Shown: in pieces, positions 15,133-21,629 of the stretch
Numbering within the stretch: position 1 is the first letter of the stretch
Layout: the number at the start of each line of letters is the position of its first letter
Source: an uncultured Actinomycetes bacterium
Lineage (GTDB): Bacteria > Actinomycetota > Thermoleophilia > Solirubrobacterales > 70-9
Direction: 5' to 3'
DNA: 21,629 nucleotides
Assembly (NCBI GenBank): GCA_946479725.1
Contig: CAMLHB010000023.1
Span: forward strand, 1 to 21,629
Notes under the pieces: generated by a model
Told to the model about the DNA's origin: nothing
The model's input: only the letters and a program-made list of their open reading frames with translations
Databases searched by the model: none
Translations under genes and position numbers: made by a program

Positions 15133-15175
15133 CTAAATGCGCACAATGGCTTGCACCATCGTCACAAATGAGTAG

Positions 15176-16243
15176 CTAGTGCTCGGCCTCGACCCGCTCG
15201 GCCTCCTCCGCGAGGCGCTCGACGAGGCGGGCGAAGGCGTGGACGCCGTCGTCGACCTTGCCGTAGCCGCCGGCTACGTAGCGGGCGTAGACGCCCTCGA
15301 GGATGATCGCCAGCTTCCAGTAGCCGAGGGCGACGTAGAAGTTGAGGTCGGAGAGGTCGCGGCCGGAGCGCTCGGCGTAGCGGGCGGCGAGCTCGGCCTG
15401 GGTGGGGAAGCCGGGCGCCAGGTTGGCCGGCATGCCGAGGGCGACGACGTCCTCGCCCTGGCCGCGCTCGGGCCAGTAGGCCATCAGCAGGCCGACGTCG
15501 GCGAGCGGGTCGCCGAGGGTGCAGAGCTCCCAGTCGACCACCGCGGCGACCTCGCCGGAGTCGCTGAGGATCATGTTGTCGAGCCGGTAGTCACCGTGGA
15601 CGATCGTCGCCGGGCCCTGCTCGGGGATCCGCGCCGAAAGCGCCTCGTGGACGCGGTCGATCGGCTCCAGCTCCCGCGTCTTCGACTTCTCCCACTGCCC
15701 CTGCCAGCGGTGCAGCTGGCGGGCGACGTAGTCCTCCTTGCGGCCGAGGTCGCCGAGCCCAACCGCGTCGGGATCGACGGCGTGGATCTGGACCAGGGTG
15801 TCGGCGACGCGCTCGCCGATCGCCCGACGGTCCCCTTCGTCGGGGAAGATCTCCGCCTCGGCGAGGCCGCGCAGGATCGGGCCCTCGACGAACTCCATCA
15901 CGTAGAAGGGAGCCCCGTTGACGCTCTCGTCCTCGCAGAGCCCGAGCGCCGGGGCGACCGGCACCTCGGTCCCGCCGAGAGCGGAGACGACCTTGAACTC
16001 GCGTCCCATGTCGTGCGCCGAGCCGAGCCGCTTGCCCAGCGGCGGCCGCCGCAGCGCCCACTTCTGACCGGCGGCGTCGATGACCCGGTAGGTGAGGTTC
16101 GAGTGACCACCGGCGATCCGCTCGAAGCGCAGCGGGAAGTCGACCCCGGCGACGTTCTCGCCGAACCAGGCTTCGACCGGCTTCGGGTCGATCCCGTCCG
16201 GCGCCGCGACGGTTCCGTCCTGCTCGGTAGCCTCGTCAGCCAT
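15176..16243 (-). CDS. APH-like kinase (ACAD10/11 kinase-domain type)
   Basis: A 355-residue soluble kinase of the aminoglycoside phosphotransferase/choline-kinase fold. The glycine-poor N-lobe has IAGGHSNLTYRV (43-54) and a Lys/Arg-rich ATP strand; catalytic motif HGDYRLDN (H216, D218, N223); metal motif VVDWEL (D237, E239) followed by GDPLADVG. GHSNLTY and DWELCTLGDPLAD are typical of the 'phosphotransferase family' branch linked to acyl-CoA dehydrogenases, not of drug-resistance APHs. In animals the same domain, fused to ACAD10/11, phosphorylates 4-hydroxyacyl-CoA. It fits with the ACAD at 7143. The ATG at 16243 was chosen; the longer frame to 16372 is antisense to the histidine kinase. 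Divergent from the histidine kinase. No evidence of antibiotic resistance. Confidence 0.88.
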   Translation of the reverse strand: MADEATEQDGTVAAPDGIDPKPVEAWFGENVAGVDFPLRFERIAGGHSNLTYRVIDAAGQKWALRRPPLGKRLGSAHDMGREFKVVSALGGTEVPVAPALGLCEDESVNGAPFYVMEFVEGPILRGLAEAEIFPDEGDRRAIGERVADTLVQIHAVDPDAVGLGDLGRKEDYVARQLHRWQGQWEKSKTRELEPIDRVHEALSARIPEQGPATIVHGDYRLDNMILSDSGEVAAVVDWELCTLGDPLADVGLLMAYWPERGQGEDVVALGMPANLAPGFPTQAELAARYAERSGRDLSDLNFYVALGYWKLAIILEGVYARYVAGGYGKVDDGVHAFARLVERLAEEAERVEAEH

Positions 16244-16331
16244 AGGGGCGCAAGCATATTCACGATCCAATCGACGGCTGAGCCCGTCGCTCGCCAACCG
16301 GCTGCGGATCGGGTTCGCGATCGGCTTCGCC

Positions 16332-17531
16332 GTGCTGACGGCAATGGCGGTGATCGGCGTCGGCCGCTTCATCCAGCAGCGCCAGGACTTCGAGGACTCG
16401 ATCGCCCGCTCCTACCAGGTGGAGATGGTGGCGCGGGAACGGATCGCCCGCGGCACCGGCGGCGCCGCGGCCCGCAGCGTCGTCGCCCAGCAGGCCCAGC
16501 ACCGCGAGGAACTGCGCGACGAGATCTCCGGCGACACCCGCGACACCGCCCTGCTCGTCGCCGCCGGGCTGCTGGCTGGCCTGACCGGGGCGCTGCTCCT
16601 CTTCAGCGGCCTGATCTCCTCGATGCGGCGCCCGCTCGAGGAGTTGGTCGACGCCGCTGGCCGGCTGGCGAGCGGCGACCGCACCGCCCGGGTCGAGGTC
16701 GGCGGACTCTCGGAGACCGCGACGCTGGGCACCGCCTTCAACGAGATGGCCGAGGAGCTGGAGCTGGAGGAGAGCCGGCGCGAACAGCTCGACCGGCTCA
16801 AAGACGAGTTCGTCCTCACCGCCTCGCACGAGCTGCGCAGTCCGCTGACCTCGGTCCAGGGCTTCGCCGAGCTGCTGATGCTGGAACGCGACTCGCTGAC
16901 GCCGCGGCAGGCGGAGACCGTCGAGGTGATCCTCGACAACTGCCGCCATCTGGTGCGGCTGCTCAACGACCTGCTCGACCTCGCCCGCTCCGACGCCGGC
17001 CGGCTCTCGATCCAGCCGCGTCCGACCGAGGTCGCGCCGCTCGTCGAGGACGTCGTGCGTACGATGCGCGCGCAGACCGAGGCGGGGAACCAGCACCTGC
17101 GAGAGAACCTGCCCCCCGGACTGCCCCAGGTCAACGTCGAGCCCGACCGGATCAGGCAAATACTGGTGAACCTGCTTACCAACGCCCATGAGTACTCGCC
17201 CGAAGGTGCCTCCATCGAGGTCACGGCGGCGGTCGTCGGCGCCGAGGTGGAGATCGGCGTGAGCGACAACGGCCCCGGCATCCCAGAGGAACAGCTGCAG
17301 CGGATCTTCGACCGCTTCACCCGGGGCGACGCCGGCCTGACCCAGCGGGTCGGCGGCACCGGGCTCGGCCTGGCGATCTCGAAATCCTTGGCCGAGGCGC
17401 ACGGCGGCAGCATCAGCGCCGAGTCCGTCGTCGGTCAGGGATCGACCTTCCGGCTGCGGCTGCCGATCGCGACCGGCCCGGTGCCGGCGGATGGCGCCGC
17501 CAGCGGCCAGGCGACGGCGGAGGCCGGCTGA
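16332..17531 (+). CDS. Membrane sensor histidine kinase
   Basis: At least 399 residues. Order: first membrane helix; extracytoplasmic sensor of about 50 residues (23-70), helical and without a known fold; second helix (72-95); HAMP (about 96-148); HisKA with H-box ASHELRSPL and phospho-acceptor His166; N-box NLLTNAHEYS (from Asn280); G1 SDNGPGI and G2 GGTGLGL (341-347). This is a complete, probably active kinase. The start is unclear: GTG 16332 would cut the first membrane helix in half, while the open frame upstream reads LANRLRIGFAIGFAVLTAMA. The only initiation-like codon there is CTG 16278. Its stop and the response-regulator ATG overlap (TGATG), so the two are coupled partners. The signal sensed is not evident. 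Confidence 0.9.
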   Translation: MLTAMAVIGVGRFIQQRQDFEDSIARSYQVEMVARERIARGTGGAAARSVVAQQAQHREELRDEISGDTRDTALLVAAGLLAGLTGALLLFSGLISSMRRPLEELVDAAGRLASGDRTARVEVGGLSETATLGTAFNEMAEELELEESRREQLDRLKDEFVLTASHELRSPLTSVQGFAELLMLERDSLTPRQAETVEVILDNCRHLVRLLNDLLDLARSDAGRLSIQPRPTEVAPLVEDVVRTMRAQTEAGNQHLRENLPPGLPQVNVEPDRIRQILVNLLTNAHEYSPEGASIEVTAAVVGAEVEIGVSDNGPGIPEEQLQRIFDRFTRGDAGLTQRVGGTGLGLAISKSLAEAHGGSISAESVVGQGSTFRLRLPIATGPVPADGAASGQATAEAG

Positions 17532-17893
17532 TGGCGACGATCCTGGTCGCCGACGACTCGGAGACGATCCTGCTGCTGATGCGGACGCGGCTGGAGATGG
17601 CCGGCCACGCGGTCGCCACCGCCGCCGACGGCCAGGAGGTCCTCGACCACCTCGCCGACGGCGTCGAGCCCGACCTGCTCCTGCTCGACGCGATGATGCC
17701 GCGCAAGTCAGGAATCGACGCCCTGCGCGAGATCCGCGGTGGCGGCAGCGAGGTCCCGGCCCTGATCGTCAGCGCCCACCAGAACCCCGGCGACGCCGAC
17801 GCCCCAACCGACCTCGCGATCGACGGCTACATCACCAAGCCGATCGACTTCGACCGCCTGCTGGAGACGATCACCGCGCTGACTAGGGGCTGA
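17531..17893 (+). CDS. Single-domain response regulator
   Basis: A 120-residue receiver domain with no output domain, like CheY or Spo0F. The acidic pocket is D8/D9 (VADDSE), the phosphorylation site is Asp53 in LLLLDAMMPRKSG, and the switch residues are Ser81 (VSAH) and Lys103 (ITKP). The loop after Ser81 (QNPGDADAPTD) is longer and more acidic than usual. ATG overlaps the histidine-kinase stop by one base, giving 1:1 coupled synthesis; it should take phosphate from that kinase. Without a DNA-binding or enzymatic domain it must act by protein contact or pass phosphate on to another protein encoded elsewhere. Confidence 0.93.
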   Translation: MATILVADDSETILLLMRTRLEMAGHAVATAADGQEVLDHLADGVEPDLLLLDAMMPRKSGIDALREIRGGGSEVPALIVSAHQNPGDADAPTDLAIDGYITKPIDFDRLLETITALTRG

Positions 17894-17909
17894 GGGCGAC
17901 GACGCCCCT
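17885..17909 (+). terminator. Candidate terminator hairpin after the response regulator
   Basis: AGGGGC (17885-17890) pairs with GCCCCT (17904-17909) around the stop codon of the response regulator; GACGAC/GTCGTC gives an alternative fold just downstream. There is no T-run. It could end the two-component transcript, but in such GC-rich sequence hairpins are common. Confidence 0.3.
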
Positions 17910-17945
17910 GTCGTCCGAAGGGGACCTTAGGGTCACATCAGCTAG

Positions 17946-18455
17946 ATGAGTGCACTGTTGCTGACCATGGAGATAGTCGTGATAAGCGCTCTGACGTCCG
18001 TCTCTCTAGCAGCTTCCGAGCCAGACCATTCCTTTTTGGCGGTGGGTCCAGCGATGATTGCGGCCGTCGGGACGGTGGCAGCTTTCCTCGTTACCTTCGC
18101 CCTGTTCTGGAGAGGTTCTAGAGACAGGCTCCGGGAGCAGGCTTCCTCGGTGTACGCCACGGTGGCTCGGAACGGCGACACCGTGACGGCGACGGTCCAC
18201 AATGCGAGCAACCTGCCCATCTGGCGAGTAGAGGCTCGGCCGCTCGTCGCAGGTCACCTATTTGCGGACCAAATCCCCCAGAACCAACCCGATCTGGCCC
18301 CCGGAGAAAGCGAGCAGTTCACCTGGACTGGACCGACTCAGATCGACCGACACTGGCGAATCAGATTTATCGACGCCGCCGACAGGGGCTGGGTACGGAG
18401 CGGGAACGAGCTCACCAGGGACGACACGCGGTGGGCGAAGCTCAAGAACCGTTAG
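17946..18455 (+). CDS. Two-TM hypothetical protein with small beta domain
   Basis: A 169-residue membrane protein that I do not recognise. Hydrophobic stretches at residues 4-23 (LLLTMEIVVISALTSVSLA) and 31-53 (VGPAMIAAVGTVAAFLVTFA) form a hairpin; an Arg-rich turn (WRGSRDRLREQ) follows, so the C-terminus is probably cytoplasmic. Residues about 68-150 look like a beta sandwich (VTATVHNASNLPIWRVEA ... LAPGESEQFTWTGP ... WRIRFIDAADRGWVR), reminiscent of small Ig-like modules attached to membrane hairpins in actinobacterial hypotheticals. The leader is very short and lacks a Shine-Dalgarno. Third-position A/T is higher than in the two-component genes just before it, as in the gene that follows. 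Its stop overlaps a tail-to-tail hairpin. Confidence 0.65.
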   Translation: MSALLLTMEIVVISALTSVSLAASEPDHSFLAVGPAMIAAVGTVAAFLVTFALFWRGSRDRLREQASSVYATVARNGDTVTATVHNASNLPIWRVEARPLVAGHLFADQIPQNQPDLAPGESEQFTWTGPTQIDRHWRIRFIDAADRGWVRSGNELTRDDTRWAKLKNR

Positions 18456-18470
18456 GGGCCTATGGCCCCT
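18454..18470. terminator. Tail-to-tail hairpin shared by convergent genes
   Basis: AGGGGCC-TAT-GGCCCCT is a perfect 7-bp stem with a three-base loop. It contains the stop of the + gene (18453-18455, in part) and of the - gene (18460-18462), whose ends are only four bases apart. A compact bidirectional terminator is the simplest reading. No T-run on either side. Confidence 0.5.
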
Positions 18471-19119
18471 CTGCAGCAAGCCCAACGCTGATCGCGTAGG
18501 AGTAATGGAAGTAACCGCGGTGTTTGCCGTTGGCGATAATCGAGCCAACGAAGAGCAGATCTTTCGTCGCCTTGCTCCGTGCCTCTGACTTTTGCATGTT
18601 CCGCAGGCGGCGGGGCACCTTCTGGGTGTTCTTCTGACCGCTCCCGATCTTTCTGCTGCCTTCCAGCCAATCGTTCGAGAGCTGGTTCAGTCGCTCGAGC
18701 GCTTTGACAAGCGCATCCATCGCGTCCGGCGTCGCCGGGTTATCCCCCCGACTGAAGGCGCGCCTGAGGTTGTTCCTCGCCTCTTTGATGAGCCGCTTCA
18801 TCTTCGGACGCCTGTAGCCAAGCCGTTCTCCGATCGCGAGCTCGAACTCGAGCACGCCCTGATCAGGGTGCTCCAGGTTCTGCAGCGCCATATCGACGGT
18901 GTCGTGGTAATTGTCGCGAGCCCACTCGATCCGCTCGTCGATACATGCCGCAACAGCTTTGTCCTTAAGCAGGCCTATCGCTCTCGCATGGCACTGATTG
19001 CAAGTGGCCAGCTTCTCCACGCTTGGGTGCTTGAAGAGGCGATCATATGCAGCATGGACCTCGCGCAGGCAATCGACTGCTTCGTCAAACGTGACTTCTT
19101 CCTCGGGAGAGCCCGACAT
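18460..19119 (-). CDS. Soluble helical hypothetical protein
   Basis: A 219-residue protein of unrecognised family with no signal peptide or membrane segment. It is predicted helical almost throughout. Residues 40-44 are CNQCH, a c-type heme-like CxxCH, but without export this is more likely a metal site or chance. Mid-protein it is rich in basic helices (RRPKMKRLIKEARNNLRRAF, about 103-122). The last 50 residues are Lys/Arg-rich, then FVGSIIANGKHRGYFHYSYA and a hydrophobic end. Basic charge and Asn-rich helices would suit nucleic-acid binding, but nothing specific is seen. Codon use is A/T-richer than the backbone, and it pairs tail to tail with another orphan, so the 17.9-19.1 kb piece may be acquired (inference). 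Confidence 0.62.
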   Translation of the reverse strand: MSGSPEEEVTFDEAVDCLREVHAAYDRLFKHPSVEKLATCNQCHARAIGLLKDKAVAACIDERIEWARDNYHDTVDMALQNLEHPDQGVLEFELAIGERLGYRRPKMKRLIKEARNNLRRAFSRGDNPATPDAMDALVKALERLNQLSNDWLEGSRKIGSGQKNTQKVPRRLRNMQKSEARSKATKDLLFVGSIIANGKHRGYFHYSYAISVGLAAEGP

Positions 19120-19179
19120 AGCGGCCCGAGATAGTACCGATTACTCATCCCAAAGTGCGCCAATGCCCAAGGCGGACAG

Positions 19180-21336
19180 CTAATCGCGCCGCAGCCGGAA
19201 CTCGAACACGACCGGGGAGAGGTCGCGGTTGCCGGCGGCGTCGATCGCGAAGACGCGGAAGGCGTGGCGGCCGGCCTTGATCCGGTAGGCGCGGGGTGAG
19301 GTGCATCCGCGGTACGGCTTGGCGTCGAGCTTGCAGCGGAAGCGGGAGCCCGGCTCGTCGGAGGCGAAGCGGAAGGCGATCCGGCGCCACATGTGGTGGG
19401 TGAAGACGAGGGAGCGGGGATGGAAGCCCAGCCTGGTCCGCGGCGCCTGCCGGTCGGGTGGCGGAGGAGGCGGCGGAGCCAGTTCTTCCGGTTCCGGAGG
19501 CAGCGGCGGGGGCGGCAGCTGGGTCACCGTGCGAAAGTTGTTCGGGTCGGCTTCGGTCACCGACTCGCAGTTGACCGGAACCGGGTCTCCGCCGAACTGA
19601 GGCCGGTCGATCAGCGCCGAGTCCGTGTCAGGGCCGCAGTCAATTACGACGTCGAAGTCGCCGAGTTCGGTGTCACCGGAGTTGGCCAGGATCGAGTCCG
19701 AGCCGGCGCCGGCGAAGTAGGCGTCTGGTTTTTTGTGGCCCAGCAGCTGGTTAGGCCCCCCGTCGCCATATAGGACGTCTTCGCCGTTGGACCCCTCGAG
19801 GTCCTCGATTTCCTGCAGCGAATCGAGGGTTCCGCCCGCACAGCCGGGCGCCGGGCCGCTCGCCGGCATCCCCGCCTGCCCCAGTTCGAGATTGGCCTGG
19901 ACGCCGCCGCCGGTGAACCTGGCCCAGGAGGAGTTGTCGCGGCCGGCGCCGCCCACGACCGCCTCGCCGTCGCAGATCGAGACCGAGAGGAAGAGGTCGT
20001 TGCCGTCGCCGCCGAGCAGTTCGTCGCCGCCGCCGTTGTGGGTGAGCGCGTCGTCGCCACCGAGGGCGCTGAGGGTATCGCTGCCGCTGCCGGGGCCGTC
20101 GACGAGGATGTCTTCGCTTTCGCCCCCGCCGACCAGCGTGTCATTGCCTTCGCCGCCGATCGCGACCACCGCCACGGTGTCGGGGAAGTTGGAGGCTTCG
20201 ATCGCATCGTTGCCGCCCATGCCCGCCAGCAACAGCGAGTCGAGCGGCACCGCCAGCGGGCAGACGGCTTCGGTTGCCGATTCGAAGCTGCAGCCGCCGG
20301 CGTCGCTCGTGCTCTGGTCGAAGGTCCCCGCTGCCAGGGTGAAGATGACTTCCGTGGGCGAGTAGGTGGCGGTGACGTCGTCGCTGCCGCTGCTGCCGAC
20401 CAGGTACAGCTGGGCGTATGGCGTCGCCCCCGGCGGGGTCATGAAGCCGACGCTGACTTTGTTCGTTTCCCTCAGGGCTACCCCGGCCTCGCATTCGGAG
20501 GCCGTCCCTTCCTGGCAGAGATCGCCATCGGCACCGCCGACGAGGGTGTCGCTGCCGCCGCCCCCGACCAGGGCATCGGCGCCACCGCCGCCGTAGATCG
20601 TCTCGTCGCGACTCGACCCCACTATGTAGTCGGAGAAGGGCGTGCCGACGATCGTCTCGAAGGCGCTGAGTTCGACTTCGTCGACGCCGCCGCCGTTAGG
20701 CGCCACGCCGTTCTCGGCATTTTCCCCGCCGACCGCGAGTTCCAGCCGCAGCCCGCGCTCGCCGCTCGCCGGCGGAAAGCCGGTGACGGAGACGGTACCG
20801 CCAAAGCCGGGGGTGACCCCGGTCGAGTAGCTGAGGATGTCGCCCGCGTCTCCACCGGTGTCGTAGATGCGGTCGATCGTCGAGTCGCCGCGGACGTAGT
20901 CGTTCCCGCCCTCGCCGTCGATCGAGTCGGCGCCGAACCCGCCCGCGAGCCGGTCGTCCCCCGGTCCGCCCCGCAGGAGATCGTCGCCGATCCCGCCGAA
21001 GAGCTGGTCTTCTCCCGGGCCGCCGAGAAGCGTGTCGTTGCCGCGCTCGCCGAAGACGATGTCGTTGCCCTCACCCCCTTCGAAGGTCTGGCTGCCGACC
21101 CCGAGATGGCAGCCGTCCGGGCAGCCGGCCACGGTGGCAATGATCGTGTCGTTCCCGGCGCCGCCATCGACGGCGCTCACCTGCGGCGAGGCGACGATGG
21201 TGTCCGCGCAGGGCGTGCCGTACGTGGTCCCCGCGACCGTCGTCGGCCCTTCAGCGCAGGTCGGGGTCGTGTCAGCTGTCGCCGCGGCCGGCAACGCAAG
21301 CACGCAAGCGAGGAGAAGGAACAGGAAAAGCCGCAC
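19180..21336 (-). CDS. Secreted RTX-repeat (hemolysin-type calcium-binding) protein
   Basis: A 718-residue exported protein starting at GTG 21336. Residues 1-21 are a Sec signal peptide (MRLFLFLLLACVLALPAAATA). RTX nonapeptides GGxGxDxLx appear singly at about 57 and then as a continuous block at about 90-150 (FGERGNDTL, LGGPGEDQL, FGGIGDDLL, RGGPGDDRL, AGGFGADSI), again at about 250-275 and about 395-450, so calcium-binding beta-rolls are interleaved with other beta domains. A proline-only linker (about 605-628) precedes the C-terminal Ig-like domain with FRFASDEPGSRFRCKLD and IDAAGNRDLSPV, a module typical of solirubrobacterial surface proteins. RTX proteins of diderms use type I secretion with a C-terminal signal; here a Sec signal replaces it. 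No enzymatic domain is seen. Confidence 0.9.
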   Translation of the reverse strand: MRLFLFLLLACVLALPAAATADTTPTCAEGPTTVAGTTYGTPCADTIVASPQVSAVDGGAGNDTIIATVAGCPDGCHLGVGSQTFEGGEGNDIVFGERGNDTLLGGPGEDQLFGGIGDDLLRGGPGDDRLAGGFGADSIDGEGGNDYVRGDSTIDRIYDTGGDAGDILSYSTGVTPGFGGTVSVTGFPPASGERGLRLELAVGGENAENGVAPNGGGVDEVELSAFETIVGTPFSDYIVGSSRDETIYGGGGADALVGGGGSDTLVGGADGDLCQEGTASECEAGVALRETNKVSVGFMTPPGATPYAQLYLVGSSGSDDVTATYSPTEVIFTLAAGTFDQSTSDAGGCSFESATEAVCPLAVPLDSLLLAGMGGNDAIEASNFPDTVAVVAIGGEGNDTLVGGGESEDILVDGPGSGSDTLSALGGDDALTHNGGGDELLGGDGNDLFLSVSICDGEAVVGGAGRDNSSWARFTGGGVQANLELGQAGMPASGPAPGCAGGTLDSLQEIEDLEGSNGEDVLYGDGGPNQLLGHKKPDAYFAGAGSDSILANSGDTELGDFDVVIDCGPDTDSALIDRPQFGGDPVPVNCESVTEADPNNFRTVTQLPPPPLPPEPEELAPPPPPPPDRQAPRTRLGFHPRSLVFTHHMWRRIAFRFASDEPGSRFRCKLDAKPYRGCTSPRAYRIKAGRHAFRVFAIDAAGNRDLSPVVFEFRLRRD

Positions 21337-21379
21337 TCTCCCCAGATACCCGCAGCGGGATCAGTGATTCGGTCACAGC

Positions 21380-21419
21380 TCCGATATTCGCCTCGCTATA
21401 GCGAGGTCAACCTCGGAGG
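21380..21419 (-). terminator. Element B copy 2: 40-nt stem-loop just after a stop codon
   Basis: Minus-strand copy of the element at 6465-6504, 35/40 identical and of equal length. The inner hairpin is CCTCGC-TATA-GCGAGG, where the T-G pair of copy 1 is T-A; the outer helix is CTCCGA/TCGGAG. It begins three bases after the stop codon of the partial gene at the right edge and ends 43 bases before the RTX start, the same gene-end position as copy 1. Confidence 0.6.
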
Positions 21420-21422
21420 CGC

Positions 21423-21629
21423 TCAGCTCTTGGCGATCTCGAGCCGGATCTCTTTGCCCTCGAGCTTGGTCCCGTCGAGGTACTCGACGGTGCGCTCGGC
21501 GAGCTCGGGATCGACCTCGACGAAGGAGAAGCGGTGGAGGACGCGGACGTCATGGATCGCCTCCTCGGGCAGGACGGCGCCCTCGCGCAGGGCCCAGCGC
21601 AGCGCCTCCTCGTCGATGCCGCTGCGCTC
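21423..21629 (-). CDS. DbpA-type RNA-binding domain, C-terminal end of a probable DEAD-box RNA helicase (partial)
   Basis: The last 68 residues of a protein that runs off the right edge. It reads GIDEEALRWALREGAVLPEE, then a core with VLHRFSFVEVDPELAERTVE, and ends LEGKEIRLEIAKS. This is the DbpA RNA-binding (RRM-like) domain that ends many DEAD-box RNA helicases in actinobacteria; FSFVEV is its central RNP-like strand. The helicase core would lie outside the window, so calling it a helicase is inference from the usual architecture. Element B copy 2 follows its stop. Confidence 0.8.
   Translation of the reverse strand, partial: ERSGIDEEALRWALREGAVLPEEAIHDVRVLHRFSFVEVDPELAERTVEYLDGTKLEGKEIRLEIAKS

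Noticed and set aside
15176..16243. Aminoglycoside-resistance phosphotransferase
   Set aside because: The motifs fit the ACAD-associated kinase branch (GHSNLTY, DWELCTLGDPLAD), and there is no resistance context.
15179..17191. 670-codon open frame on the plus strand
   Set aside because: It runs antisense through the APH-like kinase and then out of frame through the histidine kinase; residues are Arg/Pro/Gly-rich and show no domain. It is a GC-driven shadow.
16260..17402. 380-codon open frame on the minus strand
   Set aside because: Antisense to the histidine kinase, whose motifs (H-box, N-box, G1, G2) are all intact on the plus strand.
18988..19002. CNQCH, a c-type heme-like motif
   Set aside because: The protein has no signal peptide or membrane segment and no distal ligand pattern; a cytochrome is unlikely. 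Kept only as a possible metal site.

Overview
The window is high-GC DNA with tightly packed genes. The gene families suggest a soil-type actinobacterium, most likely class Thermoleophilia (Solirubrobacterales). Pointers to this are the two-domain ThyX-like protein, secreted proteins ending in the 'FRFASDEPGS...C..D' Ig-like domain, RHS-type wall-protein segments, an ACAD11-like dehydrogenase with an APH-like kinase, and frequent GTG/TTG starts. The lineage is an inference from composition and families, not from a marker gene.

Layout. 1-8.4 kb is ordinary high-GC chromosome: a 5'-truncated tandem ThyX-like protein; a CBS-domain protein joined to a five-TM membrane protein; a zinc-ribbon membrane protein; a short conserved-looking hypothetical divergent from a prepilin-like secreted protein; a flippase-like membrane protein; a sulfotransferase; a compact RibD-like reductase; and an ACAD11-like acyl-CoA dehydrogenase. 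From 8.4 to 15.1 kb base and codon use become visibly more A/T-rich. Nearly all products there are cell-surface proteins: a zinc-ribbon/TM/helical protein, a secreted alanine-rich coiled coil, a lipoprotein, an acyltransferase-3, a Cys-repeat secreted protein and a large RHS-like/GH26 glycosidase. This looks like an accessory cell-envelope or polysaccharide block. From 15.2 to 17.9 kb the high-GC backbone returns, with an APH-like kinase and a histidine kinase plus single-domain response regulator. From 17.9 to 19.1 kb there are two unrecognised lower-GC genes ending tail to tail. From 19.2 kb there is a large RTX-repeat secreted protein and, at the right edge, the end of a protein with a DbpA-type RNA-binding domain, probably a DEAD-box helicase.

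Working together. The ACAD and the APH-like kinase are the two halves of what vertebrates carry as fused ACAD10/ACAD11, so they may form a 4-hydroxyacyl pathway now separated by the surface-protein block. Genes at 9766-12112 are translationally coupled. The histidine kinase and response regulator overlap by one base.

The least expected signals are non-coding. Two intergenic elements (about 3283-3390 and 4401-4502) share identical loop sequences and an 11-bp hairpin with two compensatory base-pair changes, inside longer outer helices of unrelated sequence. A second, unrelated 40-nt element (6465-6504 on +, 21380-21419 on -) is 35/40 identical between copies and lies 2-3 nt after a stop codon both times. 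Two genes (the GH26 protein and the histidine kinase) have membrane-targeting N-termini encoded upstream of any normal start codon. I saw no tRNA, rRNA, CRISPR array, transposase or integrase.
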